A DNA stretch of 64,000 nt from assembly GCA_023159155.1 (NCBI GenBank), contig JAJNNX010000014.1:434001-498000 (forward strand). Direction: 5' to 3'. A program made the translations under genes and the position numbers. This document shows, piece by piece, positions 51,101 through 61,147 of the stretch. A model generated the notes under the pieces. That model did no database searches, had not been told where the DNA came from, and saw nothing but the letters and a program-made list of their open reading frames with translations. Every line of letters begins with the position of its first letter. Within the stretch, counting starts at the first letter, position 1. The DNA comes from Ustulina deusta (taxonomy: Eukaryota; Ascomycota; Sordariomycetes; Xylariales; Xylariaceae).

Positions 51101-53606
51101 AAAATTTTTTAAATAAATTTATAAATATTTATATAAATAATGTTTTAATTTATTTTAACACTAAAAAATAATATTAGACTTATTATAAAAAAATAATTTA
51201 TTGCTTATATTAAGCCAAATATTAAAAAAATATTAGAAAGTTTTGTTTTAATATATTTATTATTAATTATTTAAAAATAGTTATAAAAACTAAAATAAAG
51301 ATTAAAATTAATTTTATTAAAATTTAAATAATTTTAAATTAAAACTTTAATAATTTTAAAAATATTAAATTAATTCGGTTATTTTTTAAGCTTTATAATT
51401 ATATTTATTTATTTATTTATTTATTATACTAATAAAATTACTATTTTTTTAAACTAATTATTAAAAAAAAATTTATTTATAATAGGACTAGAACAAAAAT
51501 AAACTTTTAAATATATAAAATTACTAGTATATAAAACGTTTATTTTAATTTTTTTTAAACTTAGCTAACTAATATAAATAAAAATAAATATTTTATATAA
51601 TATAATAAAAAAATTTATTTAATAATAATAATAAAATTTATTTTAAAAACTTATAAAATATTTTTTTAAAATAATAATACTAATAAAGCAAACTTACTTA
51701 ATTTAAAACTATAAACTTTTAGTAATAATATAAATTTTAAAATATTATTATTTAAAATTTTTTAAAACTAAATTTTTTATAATAACTAATTATTAAACTT
51801 TATTATATTTTTTAAATAAATAAATTTTATTAATATAATAAATATAATAAGCTAACTTTTTATTAAACTTTAATATTATTTTTTAGTATTAACTAGAACA
51901 AAAAAATATAATAACTAATATTTTATTAAAAAAAATAATGAAACTTTTTATAATTAAAGCTAAAAAAACTAAAAAAAATATAATAATATTAGTTTTTTTT
52001 AATAAAATACTAAGTTTTATATTAATTATAAACTTTTTATTTAATATTTTTTTAAAAACCAACCTAATAAACCTAATTATAAGATTTAAAAAATAAAAAT
52101 AAAAAACTATATATATTTAAAGTTATTTTAAATAAAACTATTTTTTTATATAGTTTTAATTTAAAAAGTTTATATATTTTTAATTACTATATACTAAAAT
52201 TAATACAAAATAATTAAAATATTAAAATAAAAATATTATTAGTTTTATTTAAAATATAATTATAAATAATATATATATAATTGCTATAATTATAAAAAAA
52301 ACGAAATATTATAAAATAAAACTTCTAGCTTTTTTTATTTATTATTTATATTAGCTATAATATAATAATATATAGTAATAAATAATAAAAATATATTATT
52401 TAACTAATAAAATTATAATTATATATAAATATTTATAAATAAGTTTAGCTGCTTAATTATAACTTTATTTAGTAAAAAAACAAATATTACAAAATTACTA
52501 GCTATATAATATTATAAAAATTTATATAGATTTTTTAGCATACTAAATATATAAATATTAAATAATATAAAATTATTTATTTTTAAGTTTATAGTAATAA
52601 TTAATAGTTTTATAAGTATTAAGCACTATTTTAATAATATTTATTATTTTTAAACCTAAAAAATAATAAAATTAATTAATTAAAAACTAAACTAATAATT
52701 TTAATTTTATATTAATAAATATTAAAATAACTAAAATATTTATTTTTTTATTTTAAACTTTATATATAATATTTTATAATATTTATTAATTAATATATTA
52801 TTATTAAAAATAGTAATAAAAATTAAAATATAAAACTTTTTAATAATAAATATTAATAAAATAGTTATAAATTCTAATACTAAATAATAAACATTTAAAT
52901 TAGTTTATTAAACCTAAAATATTTAAAAAATAATATATAATATAGCAACTTTTATATAAAAATAATATAAGCTATAAGCTAAAAAAAAAATTATTTAATA
53001 AATTTTAAAATAAAAAACAAAGTTTTTTAAAAAAAAAAAAAAGCTTTATAATATAAGTACTAATTATTAGATTAGACTTTTAATTAATTAAACTTTTTAA
53101 AATTTTAAAAAAACAAAAATTTAGCTATATTTTTAATTTGTTTAATTTATATAAAATAAAAATTTTATTTTATATTAATTAATTATAAAAAATAAATAAT
53201 AATTTTTTATTTTAATAAATCTCGTTATTACTTTTAACTAAAAATATTAATAATAAAATAAAATTTAAAATTAAACAAATCAAATAATTAAAAATATATA
53301 AAAAAAATAAAAAATTATAATATTAAATTGTTTAAAAAAGCTATAATTTTAATAATATTTAATATATAGCTTAAAATTTTAAAAATATATTAATTAAATT
53401 TAACTAATTTTATAAAACTTATAAAAAAATATTTAAATTTTTTATAAAATTATAAAAATAAATATATATAATAATAACTAATAAATTTATAAACAATTAT
53501 AAAAATAATAATAAAGCAATATAATATAAAAAAACTATATAAATTTAATATTATTAATAATTTTAAATTAAAACTATATTTAAACTTTTAGTTTTAAAAA
53601 AAGTAG

Positions 53607-53848
53607 TATAATAGTTAGTATAGTTTTAATAAAACTTATAAAAACTTTAGACCTATATAGTAATAAAATAGGAAATCTATATATAAACTAACCTATAACT
53701 TTATAGCTATATATATAAAATCTATATTTATTTATTTTATAAATTCTGATTTTTTTTTCTTTTTTTTTTTCTTTTTTTTTTAGCTTAGAGTTTTTGTTTA
53801 TAGTATTAATAAACTAGCTATAAAAGCTTTACTTAACTAATTATAACA
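53607..53848 (+). repeat. 3' LTR of Gypsy copy B
   Basis: 242 bp, ending ATTATAACA. It is more mutated than the 5' LTR (GCAAAACCCGC there against ATAAAACTTAT here). Its T tract is broken by two C bases. Confidence 0.85.
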
Positions 53849-53985
53849 GTTTTTAGTAGCGTTTTTTTTTATAAGTATTTTTAGTAGTGCTAAAATATTA
53901 TTTTTTTTTTTTTTTTTGCTATAAGTTAGTAGTAGTAAACATAAGTGGTTTAGTTTACTAGGTATATTAAGGGTTTAATATAACA
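53849..53985 (+). repeat. Right part of the LTR split by copy B
   Basis: Continues the LTR begun at 47,666 and ends GGGTTTAATATAACA. Without copy B the LTR would be 383 bp with 9-bp perfect inverted ends TGTTATATT / AATATAACA. Confidence 0.65.
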
Positions 53986-54432
53986 AATAAATATTGTAAT
54001 ATTAAAAGTTTTATTATTTATATCTTTTAGTACGCTAAATATAGATCCTAGTGTTATAGAAATTATGCTAATTTTAGGGCAGTATTAGTATTTTTGGTAT
54101 AAAATATGCCTGTGTACTAATAGTTCTAGGCGCACGGATAATAAATAGAAAGGAAAGTGCTAAAAGTGGTTAAGGTCCAAGGATGGCTTAGATTCAGGAT
54201 GAAAAAACATATTAATAGAGAACTTGCAAAGGTTTACTTTTTGTTGCCCCAATTTTTGCTTTTATTGCTATAAAAATCTTAGATATTACTGAGTTTAATG
54301 TGACTCTATCCTGATTACTTTTTTATTAAATTGTGAGGTGCAAGAGGTTCGGATTTATTCCTCTGGCAGAGCGGTACTCTGGCGTCCAGAACACAGCAAT
54401 CCCTTTACGGGACCCGGCGTGTCATTATCCGA
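53986..54432. other. Right border of the AT block
   Basis: A transition from AT-rich sequence to normal composition, complete by about 54,350. No gene or repeat is recognised. Confidence 0.5.
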
Positions 54433-54597
54433 ATGGCGTCGCTGCTAGGCAATAACCCTGAAGTTGTAGAGGATAAGTGGTATCACGTTACCAAATACAT
54501 CGCCAACAATGTGGCAGCGAGCAAGAACAGTCCTGCGCAGATAAGGAACAACGAACAGACGCAAATAGTACAGAGATTGTACTTGCTTCATCTTTAA
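54433..54597 (+). other. Small open frame (54 aa), possible gene remnant
   Basis: An ATG-started frame beginning MASLLGNNPEVVEDKWYHVT and ending at TAA. The frame is open upstream of the ATG as well (a TRRVIIR-like stretch), so it may be an old exon rather than a complete gene. No family is recognised. Normal base composition right at the border of the AT block favours a truncated gene left over from the transposon nest, but a chance frame cannot be excluded. Confidence 0.25.
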
Positions 54598-54947
54598 CTA
54601 AGAACTAGATACCTAAGATGTCTTTGCTTTCCTGCCCATAACAGCAATAGGTTTCATCGTGAGCTTCCTTGGTCTAATGGTTCTTATGTTGGTTGTTATG
54701 TATAGGTAGGATGTAGTGAATCATAAACTCTTTATAGTTCCTCGTGTACATAGACTTCGTGACTGAAGCTAGCTGCTAGGATATTGTCACCACCTCCCGT
54801 TGAAACCAGGGTCTTCGGAGTGGCATCGCAGTCTACCTGATGAAGGCTTCCAACCCCCCCCCAGCAAAGCACCCAACTCTACAATTCCAGTGGATAGGAT
54901 AGTTGCCACGGTGGGATTGATGCCCTCGGGATGACTTCTGAAAGGAC
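54598..54947. other. Gene-poor spacer
   Basis: 350 bp with no supported gene. It includes a C run (near 54,854-54,863) and short T-rich stretches. Nothing further is seen. Confidence 0.4.
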
Positions 54948-55187
54948 TTGTTCTACGACATCAATACGTGGATCGGGGTCCTAAATATTTTCCGTTGTGA
55001 GACTGATGGTCAGTTCAAAACGATCGCTTCATTACGTATGGCTGATCAGTATTACCATCTCCACGAGGCAGGAAATCCGCTCTTTAACGTTCTACCATCG
55101 GTAAAATACTCCCTTTTGCAGGAATACAACAGACAAGACTTGGGTTTGTTGAAACCATATAGATTTAAGAGCCTCATCGCCAAGTGA
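54948..55187 (+). CDS. Hypothetical 79-aa open frame
   Basis: The frame runs from MFYDINTWIGVLNIFR to KPYRFKSLIAK and stops at TGA. A TGA lies shortly upstream in frame (near 54,932), so it would be a whole small gene or a final exon. It has a natural-looking amino-acid mix, with many aromatic and Leu residues in a possible helix, but matches no family that I know. It is convergent with the AAA gene at 55,408. It could be a last exon of the remnant at 54,433. Confidence 0.3.
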   Translation: MFYDINTWIGVLNIFRCETDGQFKTIASLRMADQYYHLHEAGNPLFNVLPSVKYSLLQEYNRQDLGLLKPYRFKSLIAK

Positions 55188-55407
55188 TCTTATTGACATT
55201 CTTTTGTTTGATCCTGGCCGCGACGGTGATTCGTCTCTCAAAGAAATGAGAGAAACAGACAACGATTGGCAGAGCCGTACCGCAAGGTTAGTTCTCTTGT
55301 GTATAAACGATAGGACAGGTCTCTATTGAGTGCAAAAGCGAAGGCTAATGCAACCGTAGACCATTTTGGTCTCGCCGTACTCGCTACATAGAACATAGGA
55401 GCTTACA

Positions 55408-58400
55408 TCATTCTGAGTCGTCAGTGTCCTCCGTTTCTTCCTTCTTCTTCTTCTTCTTCTTCTTGTCCTTCGACTTCTTCTCTGATTTAGTCTTGTCACC
55501 CTTTGCTTTGTTGCCCCTCTTTGTTGAACCCTTCGAACTACCTCCTTGCTTGACCTTAGATTTTTTCTTCTTCTTATGATCAGAGTCAGACTCAGAGCCG
55601 TCGGAGTGATCCCGATCCTCTTCAGTCATTGATTCCTCGTTGTCGCCCGACCCGCTGTCGTCGTCGTTGCCCGAGCTCTGGTCGGAGGAATCACCCCTGT
55701 CGCTAAACAGTACATCACGCTTCATGGAGAAATCTACCGCTCTGATTGTTTCCCGTTTCGCTCTCCGGTCTTCGTCATAGCCATGGGTTTGCTTTAGGTA
55801 CTCATTGAACTGAATTGCGGCATTAGCAACAGTTTTGAAGTGGCTCAGCTCTACCGTTGGGGTTGCTAGCTTGTTCCGATTCTTGGATTTGCTCCCCTTC
55901 CCTCTGGCATCGAATTCAGATAGTGCCAACACAGTTTGGAACGCGTTACGAATCTGGCGACCGTTCCATCCCAATCTCTCATAATTCTTCTTGGCCCATT
56001 TAAGTATTTCTTCTTCCGACTTAGTATACTCGAAGGGAGGCAGACCATTTTCTTTGCGCTCAGAGTTGATGGCGGCAATCCGCGTGAAGTTATGGCTGAA
56101 GATAGCCTTCGTCTGGCTTTTGGTCAACTTCGGATAATACAAAGTGAGATGTAGCCGCGACCGAAATGCGTCATCAATATCCCCGACTCGGTTTGTGGTT
56201 AGGAACAGTATCCCAGAGTAATACTCAAGGACACGTAGGAACACTAAATTTGTACATGTAAATTATAATCAAATTCCTCACGAAATCTTGACTGCCTTCC
56301 AACTTACCCGACACAAGCCCGTTCCTTTGCACATCTCTTTGCTGCTCTGCGTAAGTGTGAAGCTTTCGAATTATTGTTACAAGGGATGACGCACGTCTCG
56401 TTTGGCAAGAAATACGTCGGCCTCGTCAAGTAAGAGGACACAACCCCATCTGTGTGCAAGTTTGAAGTGAGTCTCCATGTTTCTTTCTACCTCTTCAGGT
56501 TTGTATCCAATATCACCTATACTCAGAGGAGTCAGTTAGTTGGTCCCATATATTGGATTGCGGAGATTTGGGTTCAAAAAAAGAGGGACTAAACCTACCG
56601 CACGTAATCGGATAGAGGGGCTTTTTTGTATGTGCAGCAACGCATTCTGCGAAAATATGTTACTATATTCCAGACAAAGAAGCTGCAAAGCGAGCTCACC
56701 TGCTGTAGACGTTTTGCCTACTCCCGGAACGCCGTGTAAAAGAATGATACATCCTTTACCTTCACGGAAACTCAGTAACAGGCCGCATAATGAATCTGTC
56801 GAGTATTGCGACTTACCTTTGCCTCTTACCAAATCCATTCCCTTTTCTCCATCTTTACCGGTTGAGTGAGTCTCAACCATGGCTTGAACTATAGATTGGT
56901 GGCCGGGAGGTAGGAAAAGATTCTTCCATTCACTAACCAGCTCGACGTCCCCAAGTAGATTGATGTCTAGTAACACTGGTGGCGACAACATTAGTAATTA
57001 GGCCCAATGATTCACTACAATAATTGCTATAGAGCTGTTGATAGCAGTCTACTTACCCCATCTGCGGTTTCTGAGCGCGAAACCCGGCACTGCGCCTGGC
57101 AGTAGTGTCACCAGATCCTCCCCCTTCATGAGGCGAAATATATCCTTTACCCTACTTCGGTCTTGCTTCAATGTTTCACACTCTTCTAGTACTATTTTTA
57201 CGGCGGAGGTGATGTCGTTTTGTATGTTCCCCCCCGGTCGTGAATAGACATTGAGGTTGCATCGGATATCGTAGCACCAAGGATTGAGGCAGAAAGACTT
57301 GCCTAGAGCGTCGTAAACACCGCTATAAGGTAACCAGAAGAGAGAGTTGAATTTCGGGATCTCGATAGATTGTTGTTCAGGATCCTGGTCACCCTCGAAG
57401 GCTAGCTTCACATCAACAATCACTGGGCTATTGATCTGCGGATGCACCCGAGTTAGAACTTGCAAAATAGGGCTGAGTAGCCATAAAGAAGAAAGGATTA
57501 TGAGACGTGCCTCTTCCCTATTCGGACCGGCAGTCAACCCTTCATACTGCTTGTGAGAAACCCTGGTCAGCTGAAGGAATGTTTCCCCGCGAACTGATAG
57601 CGTGTTGTTCGTGGCGTATTGGATAGGGTATGCTTGGAGACTCCGTATATCTACGTCGCCCTCGTATGGCTTAAAAATGAAAACATCTCGAACCGTCCCG
57701 TAGGTAATGCCATCGAAATCAATATAGAAACAATAGATGATAAGGCTACAGTAATTGTTCCGAATGTTCCTGTAAATCGGGACTATTGGATCGAATATCT
57801 CATGAACCACGGCAAACTGTCTGTCTTGTACCACCTGGGCCACGGAAGCATTGATACCTTTTTTGGTTCGAGTTGATATCAAGGAACGCTCAAACATTGT
57901 GCCTCCTGAACTTGTAGTGACGCGATAAGCCTGAGGTGTGTGCCTTCGGACTGGGTTGTGATCGTTCCTTATTGTGTCCTTGAAGGTCTCATCTTTTCCA
58001 ACTTCGCGAAGGGGACAGTAGATTGTATCCCTGGAGTCAAACAACATCCAAAGGTTCTCGAATGCCACGCGCTCTTCCTTCCCTTTCCTAAGTCGGTGGA
58101 ATAGTTGGATCTCTTTTCCTAGGTACCCGTCGACAAACGTTACGAATTTCTCGAAGTGAGGTAAGGCGGCAGGCTTGTCAAAAGCTTCAACGCTATCTTG
58201 TTTATGATACGAGAAGGGCAGTGCATCACCCTGTTCGCTATTGGCTCTTGCATCCGGGCTGCTAGGGCAAATTGATTGTATGCTTTCGGTCACTCTTCTA
58301 GACATTGTGAGTTACTTGCCTAAAGTATAGATGGTAAACTAACCCGAAGTTGGTTTCGAGCTTCAGAAGCTGCTCTTTGATACGCTCAATGTTGCTAATC

Positions 58401-59535
58401 ACCGCCCGGTTTCTGGAAGCGGATCAAGTGGCTAGCTTGCAATTCAAATTCGAGTTCCTTCTCGAAGAAAGTGGCAATAGGTTCAGAGTGAACACCAAAG
58501 GTGAGGATGTCAATATCATCCACATCGGGCGGCTCGGAGGTAGAGCTATGGCTCGGCGGTTCCATATCTTCATTTACCCACGAGCATAGAACTCGGATGA
58601 GGTATTTGGGGTCGCGATCGCATGTGTAGGTCCCTCTTGAGGTTCCTTCGTGGACTCCACGATAACCGCCGCCCTCTGCCATAATATGAAGCGAATTGAA
58701 AAATTGTACGCTTAGGACAACAGTATCATCACCGATTTTAGTGGGCGGGGCTTTGTCATTTTCGTTCTCTTTTCCTGTCTGTTTCGGGTTGATACTGCTC
58801 TCTAGATTGCCCATACGCATCTCTAGAACTTCCAGATAGTCAACTAGTCCTCTGACGAGATTTTGTTCTTGGTCTTTCTTCTGTTTACGTGCAATCCCCG
58901 TCGCATTTCTGTTTACGTAAGCTTCGAAGAGGTCTTTCGAGCGGAATTTTCTTGACAACCATTCAACACCCCGGTCGGTGACTTCAGAGTCGTTAGATTC
59001 TCCAGATTCATCAGATTCATCAGATTCGTCAGATTCGTCAGATTCGTCAGATTCGTCAGATTCGTCAGATTCGTCAGATTCGTCAGATTCGTCAGATTCG
59101 TCAGATTCGTCAGATTCGTCAGATTTCTCAGATTCAAAATCGAGGTCAGCTATCTTGCGTAGCTTTTTCGATATTTTGTCCCTAGGGATGTCCCCATCGG
59201 TCGGTATTGGCTTAATATCGGAATTGGTGGCATCCTCGGCGGTATTCTGGATATCTTTCTGTGTCGCGACTTCTTCCGTCTCGGCATCAGATTGACGTGA
59301 TATGGCTATGGTAGGGGCGCTAGGATGAACCGTCGTGTTGTCACAAATTAATGGCGCCTTTGAGTTGAACTGAGTAGGGGTCGCGGGTGAAGTATCAATA
59401 GTTGGGATGGTTGTATCTGAGCCCCCAAGCTCTAGCTTGTCGGGCGCTGATTGCAAGCCTGCCACGAATTAGTCCGAATGCGTTTAAATGCTTTTTCATT
59501 ATCGCAACCGTACCATTCTCGCTCTCTATGCCCAT
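55408..59535 (-). CDS. DUF7025-type AAA+ ATPase, 9 exons, with an apparent frameshift
   Basis: A large fungal AAA+ ATPase of about 1,211 aa. Exons by eye: 59535-59514, 59458-58344, 58297-57057, 56975-56817, 56759-56700, 56646-56599, 56516-56395, 56341-56308, 56243-55408. The N-terminal third is Ser/Asp/Glu-rich with a (DES)n run. A DUF7025-like region follows (YCFYIDFDGITYGTVRDVFI, then KQYEGLT). The AAA module has Walker A GVPGVGKTST, Walker B GCVLLLDEADVFL, sensor FLTTNRVGDIDDAF and Arg-finger-type FRSRL; intron junctions fall inside it and every phase fits. The C-terminus is a disordered acidic and Lys-rich tail. The one fault is near 58,398: frame 0 ends FQKPGGD-stop, while the conserved continuation (VISNIERIKEQLLKLETNFG) is one base out. 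That is either a sequencing error or a real disabling lesion. The start at 59,535 gives MGIESENG and is tentative. The cellular role is unknown. Confidence 0.8.
59003..59136. repeat. 9-bp coding minisatellite, (TCAGATTCG)n
   Basis: About 14 near-perfect 9-bp units inside exon 2 of the AAA gene. On the coding strand the unit reads GACGAATCT, Asp-Glu-Ser, giving an acidic DES run. The unit length is a multiple of three, so copy-number change would not break the frame. Confidence 0.9.
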
Positions 59536-61147
59536 CTTGGGGAATATTTATAGCTGTGCTGGCGAGCTACACCGACACGACTCCAGGCTCTTCTCGATTG
59601 ATAGACTCTGAAATACCTAGTGAGCAGTTTTTTCACAGCGCGAATGAATATTTGACAAAATGGTCACCACAGGCATAAGGGATACAATTACTGATATTTT
59701 TGATGGTGTACAGAAAGCATGGTGAACTCCCCAGGGGTCGGGGCTACGGAATAGTACTAGTAGACAGAAATCAAGGTTGTGTATGTTGTACGGAAGGCAA
59801 ACACGATATGGTATGCTATGGAACTAAGTCTCGGCCTTCAATAAATAGGTTGACTCCGCGTTTTGCGCTGGATAATTCCGATTTGGCAGTGATTCGGTAA
59901 TAATCCTAGGGTTGGTAGGCAATAATACAACTACAATGCAGGCTGTAGGGCATGGGTGGGTGGGCTGGTACGTCGCAGGAGAAGCTGACCCGGTGATGCA
60001 GAAGCCTCCAGCCTGCTTCCGTGGACTCTACAGTACATGCATGTACTGTAACCATCCCGACAAATCCTAGGTTATTTTCAGCGCCTAAGTCACTCTAGAA
60101 AAGGTATTTTGGGGTTCGTTTGGCAACCATGCAACATCCTAGACTCCACGAAGTGACAGCCTGCTTCAAATAAGGGCTATTATCTGTCGGCAGTTGAATT
60201 GCTACCAGAGCCAGGAGCCTCCGGCAATAAGATGCGAATACTGCATCTATATACCTCTACAACTAATTGTTGGTCCTCGGAACTCAGTGAGACTGGCCAT
60301 ATTCCCCAATTCAAAGCGAGGGCTGAATAGTTATCTGACGATTGAAGCCCGAGACATTGAATGCTTCCTATATATCTAGATATCCCAGACTCTGCCAGTC
60401 GCGAACCAACTTCATCGCCCGATACTGAAGGCACCGCACTTAGTCCTAATCGTGAAATCTAGTATGACCGAGTCCCCGAGATTGCGGCCTAGACGTTAGG
60501 ATAAACCCTGTCGGCTGTGTTTTCTAGGTTGTATTAAATATGCATGATATGTAAAGTACCGTCCCTTCGATGCAGGATGGCTGGGTCGTGGTGTGTTTGG
60601 GGCAGCCCGAATGATGTGGTGAGCAATTTTATCAAAGGTAGATCGCTTCCGATAGGTTTGGTGCATTATCTATCTGCGTCGTTGATGGTAGAGTAGAAAT
60701 CTGTAGCGCCTGCAGCTGTTAGACAAAGAAAGAACGACGTACCTAGACTCCTAGCTTCTAGGGATCGACAACCGTCTTATAATTGAGAAAATAGCCCTTT
60801 GATAGGTACATGGGGTTCGCAATGGGAACGTTACTACCACACTCCCTCCGGCCCCCCAAAATATGACGAAGCTGATTGGAGCATTTAGCGTTTGAGCTCA
60901 GAATCAAGTTGTGGAAATAAGCATAGGTATTGCTGCAGATGACTGGACCAATTCTCGAATCCTGGTCTTTCTCTGCTGGCGGGTGTCGTGTCTTTTCTAG
61001 CATTTAATCTGGGTTCCAACTCTGCGGTCTTCAGGATTACCCGGTAGGTTTTGAATTGGGAAGCTCAGTTCAAAATCAGATCTCGGGAATAGCCGGAAGA
61101 GTCGGTGTATTCTATCTTCTTCCCATTGTTCGCATCAAGGCAGCTCC
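59536..61147. promoter_or_regulatory. 1.6-kb divergent intergenic region
   Basis: This separates the starts of the AAA gene (minus) and the DUF7708 gene (plus), so it should hold both promoters. A TATAAATA string lies about 17 bp before the proposed AAA ATG (near 59,546-59,553), which is too close for a classical TATA box unless translation starts further in. The short open frames within have no family resemblance. A perfect 22-bp palindrome lies at 60,029-60,050. Confidence 0.45.
60029..60050. repeat. 22-bp perfect palindrome
   Basis: TACAGTACATG followed directly by its reverse complement. The inner CAGTACATGC also occurs in the solo LTR near 29,709-29,718. It could be a dimer protein-binding site or the remnant ends of a small inverted-repeat element. 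Confidence 0.85.

Larger units (their letters stand above)
47912..53848 (+). mobile_element. Ty3/Gypsy element, copy B (5.9 kb, RIP-decayed)
   Basis: Second copy of the family of copy A, same orientation, with LTRs at 47,912-48,144 and 53,607-53,848. The interior aligns with copy A throughout (for example the TTTATTAATTATTTATTAATAA stretch just inside the 5' LTR). The RT box is near 51,133-51,150, read Y-I-N-N. Its first ~1 kb (48,144-48,880) keeps more G and C than the same part of copy A. It is inserted in the LTR that starts at 47,666; I find no clean target-site duplication (TTTTA left, GTTTT right). Confidence 0.85.
8300..54100. other. AT-rich, RIP-like block of nested decayed transposons
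   Basis: About 46 kb in which nearly all sequence is A+T, rich in TpA, with remaining C mostly in contexts such as GCT and ACT. Paired repeat copies differ mainly by C/T and G/A, for example the two LTRs at 25,022 and 37,283. That is the signature of repeat-induced point mutation in Pezizomycotina. No intact open reading frame of useful length exists inside, yet transposon motifs can be read through the stops. The block has sharp-to-graded borders with normal-composition gene regions on both sides. Less mutated islands lie at about 16.35-16.78, 19.92-20.16, 22.90-23.06 and 29.67-29.93 kb. Whether it is a centromere, another heterochromatic block or a plain AT isochore cannot be told from sequence alone. 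Confidence 0.9.

Noticed and set aside
47907..53853. Target-site duplication for Gypsy copy B
   Set aside because: The flanks read TTTTA and GTTTT; only a shifted or RIP-adjusted comparison matches, so I do not claim one.
8300..54100. Mitochondrial DNA insertion as the cause of extreme AT content
   Set aside because: No mitochondrial gene or tRNA is readable; instead LINE and Gypsy motifs and RIP-type differences between paired LTRs explain the composition.
54660..54730. A-box-like string TTGGTCTAATGGTTC suggesting a tRNA
   Set aside because: No B box (GGTTCGA) follows within 70 bases and no cloverleaf can be drawn.
59938..60164. 9-bp inverted pair GCAGGCTGT / ACAGCCTGC, 210 bp apart, suggesting a MITE around the 22-bp palindrome
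   Set aside because: A 9-bp match in this span is not rare by chance, there is no target duplication, and similarity does not extend beyond 9 bp.
60180..61003. Short minus-strand frames (84 and 81 codons) in the divergent intergenic region
   Set aside because: No motif, no splice context, no resemblance to any family; expected by chance in normal-composition DNA of this length.
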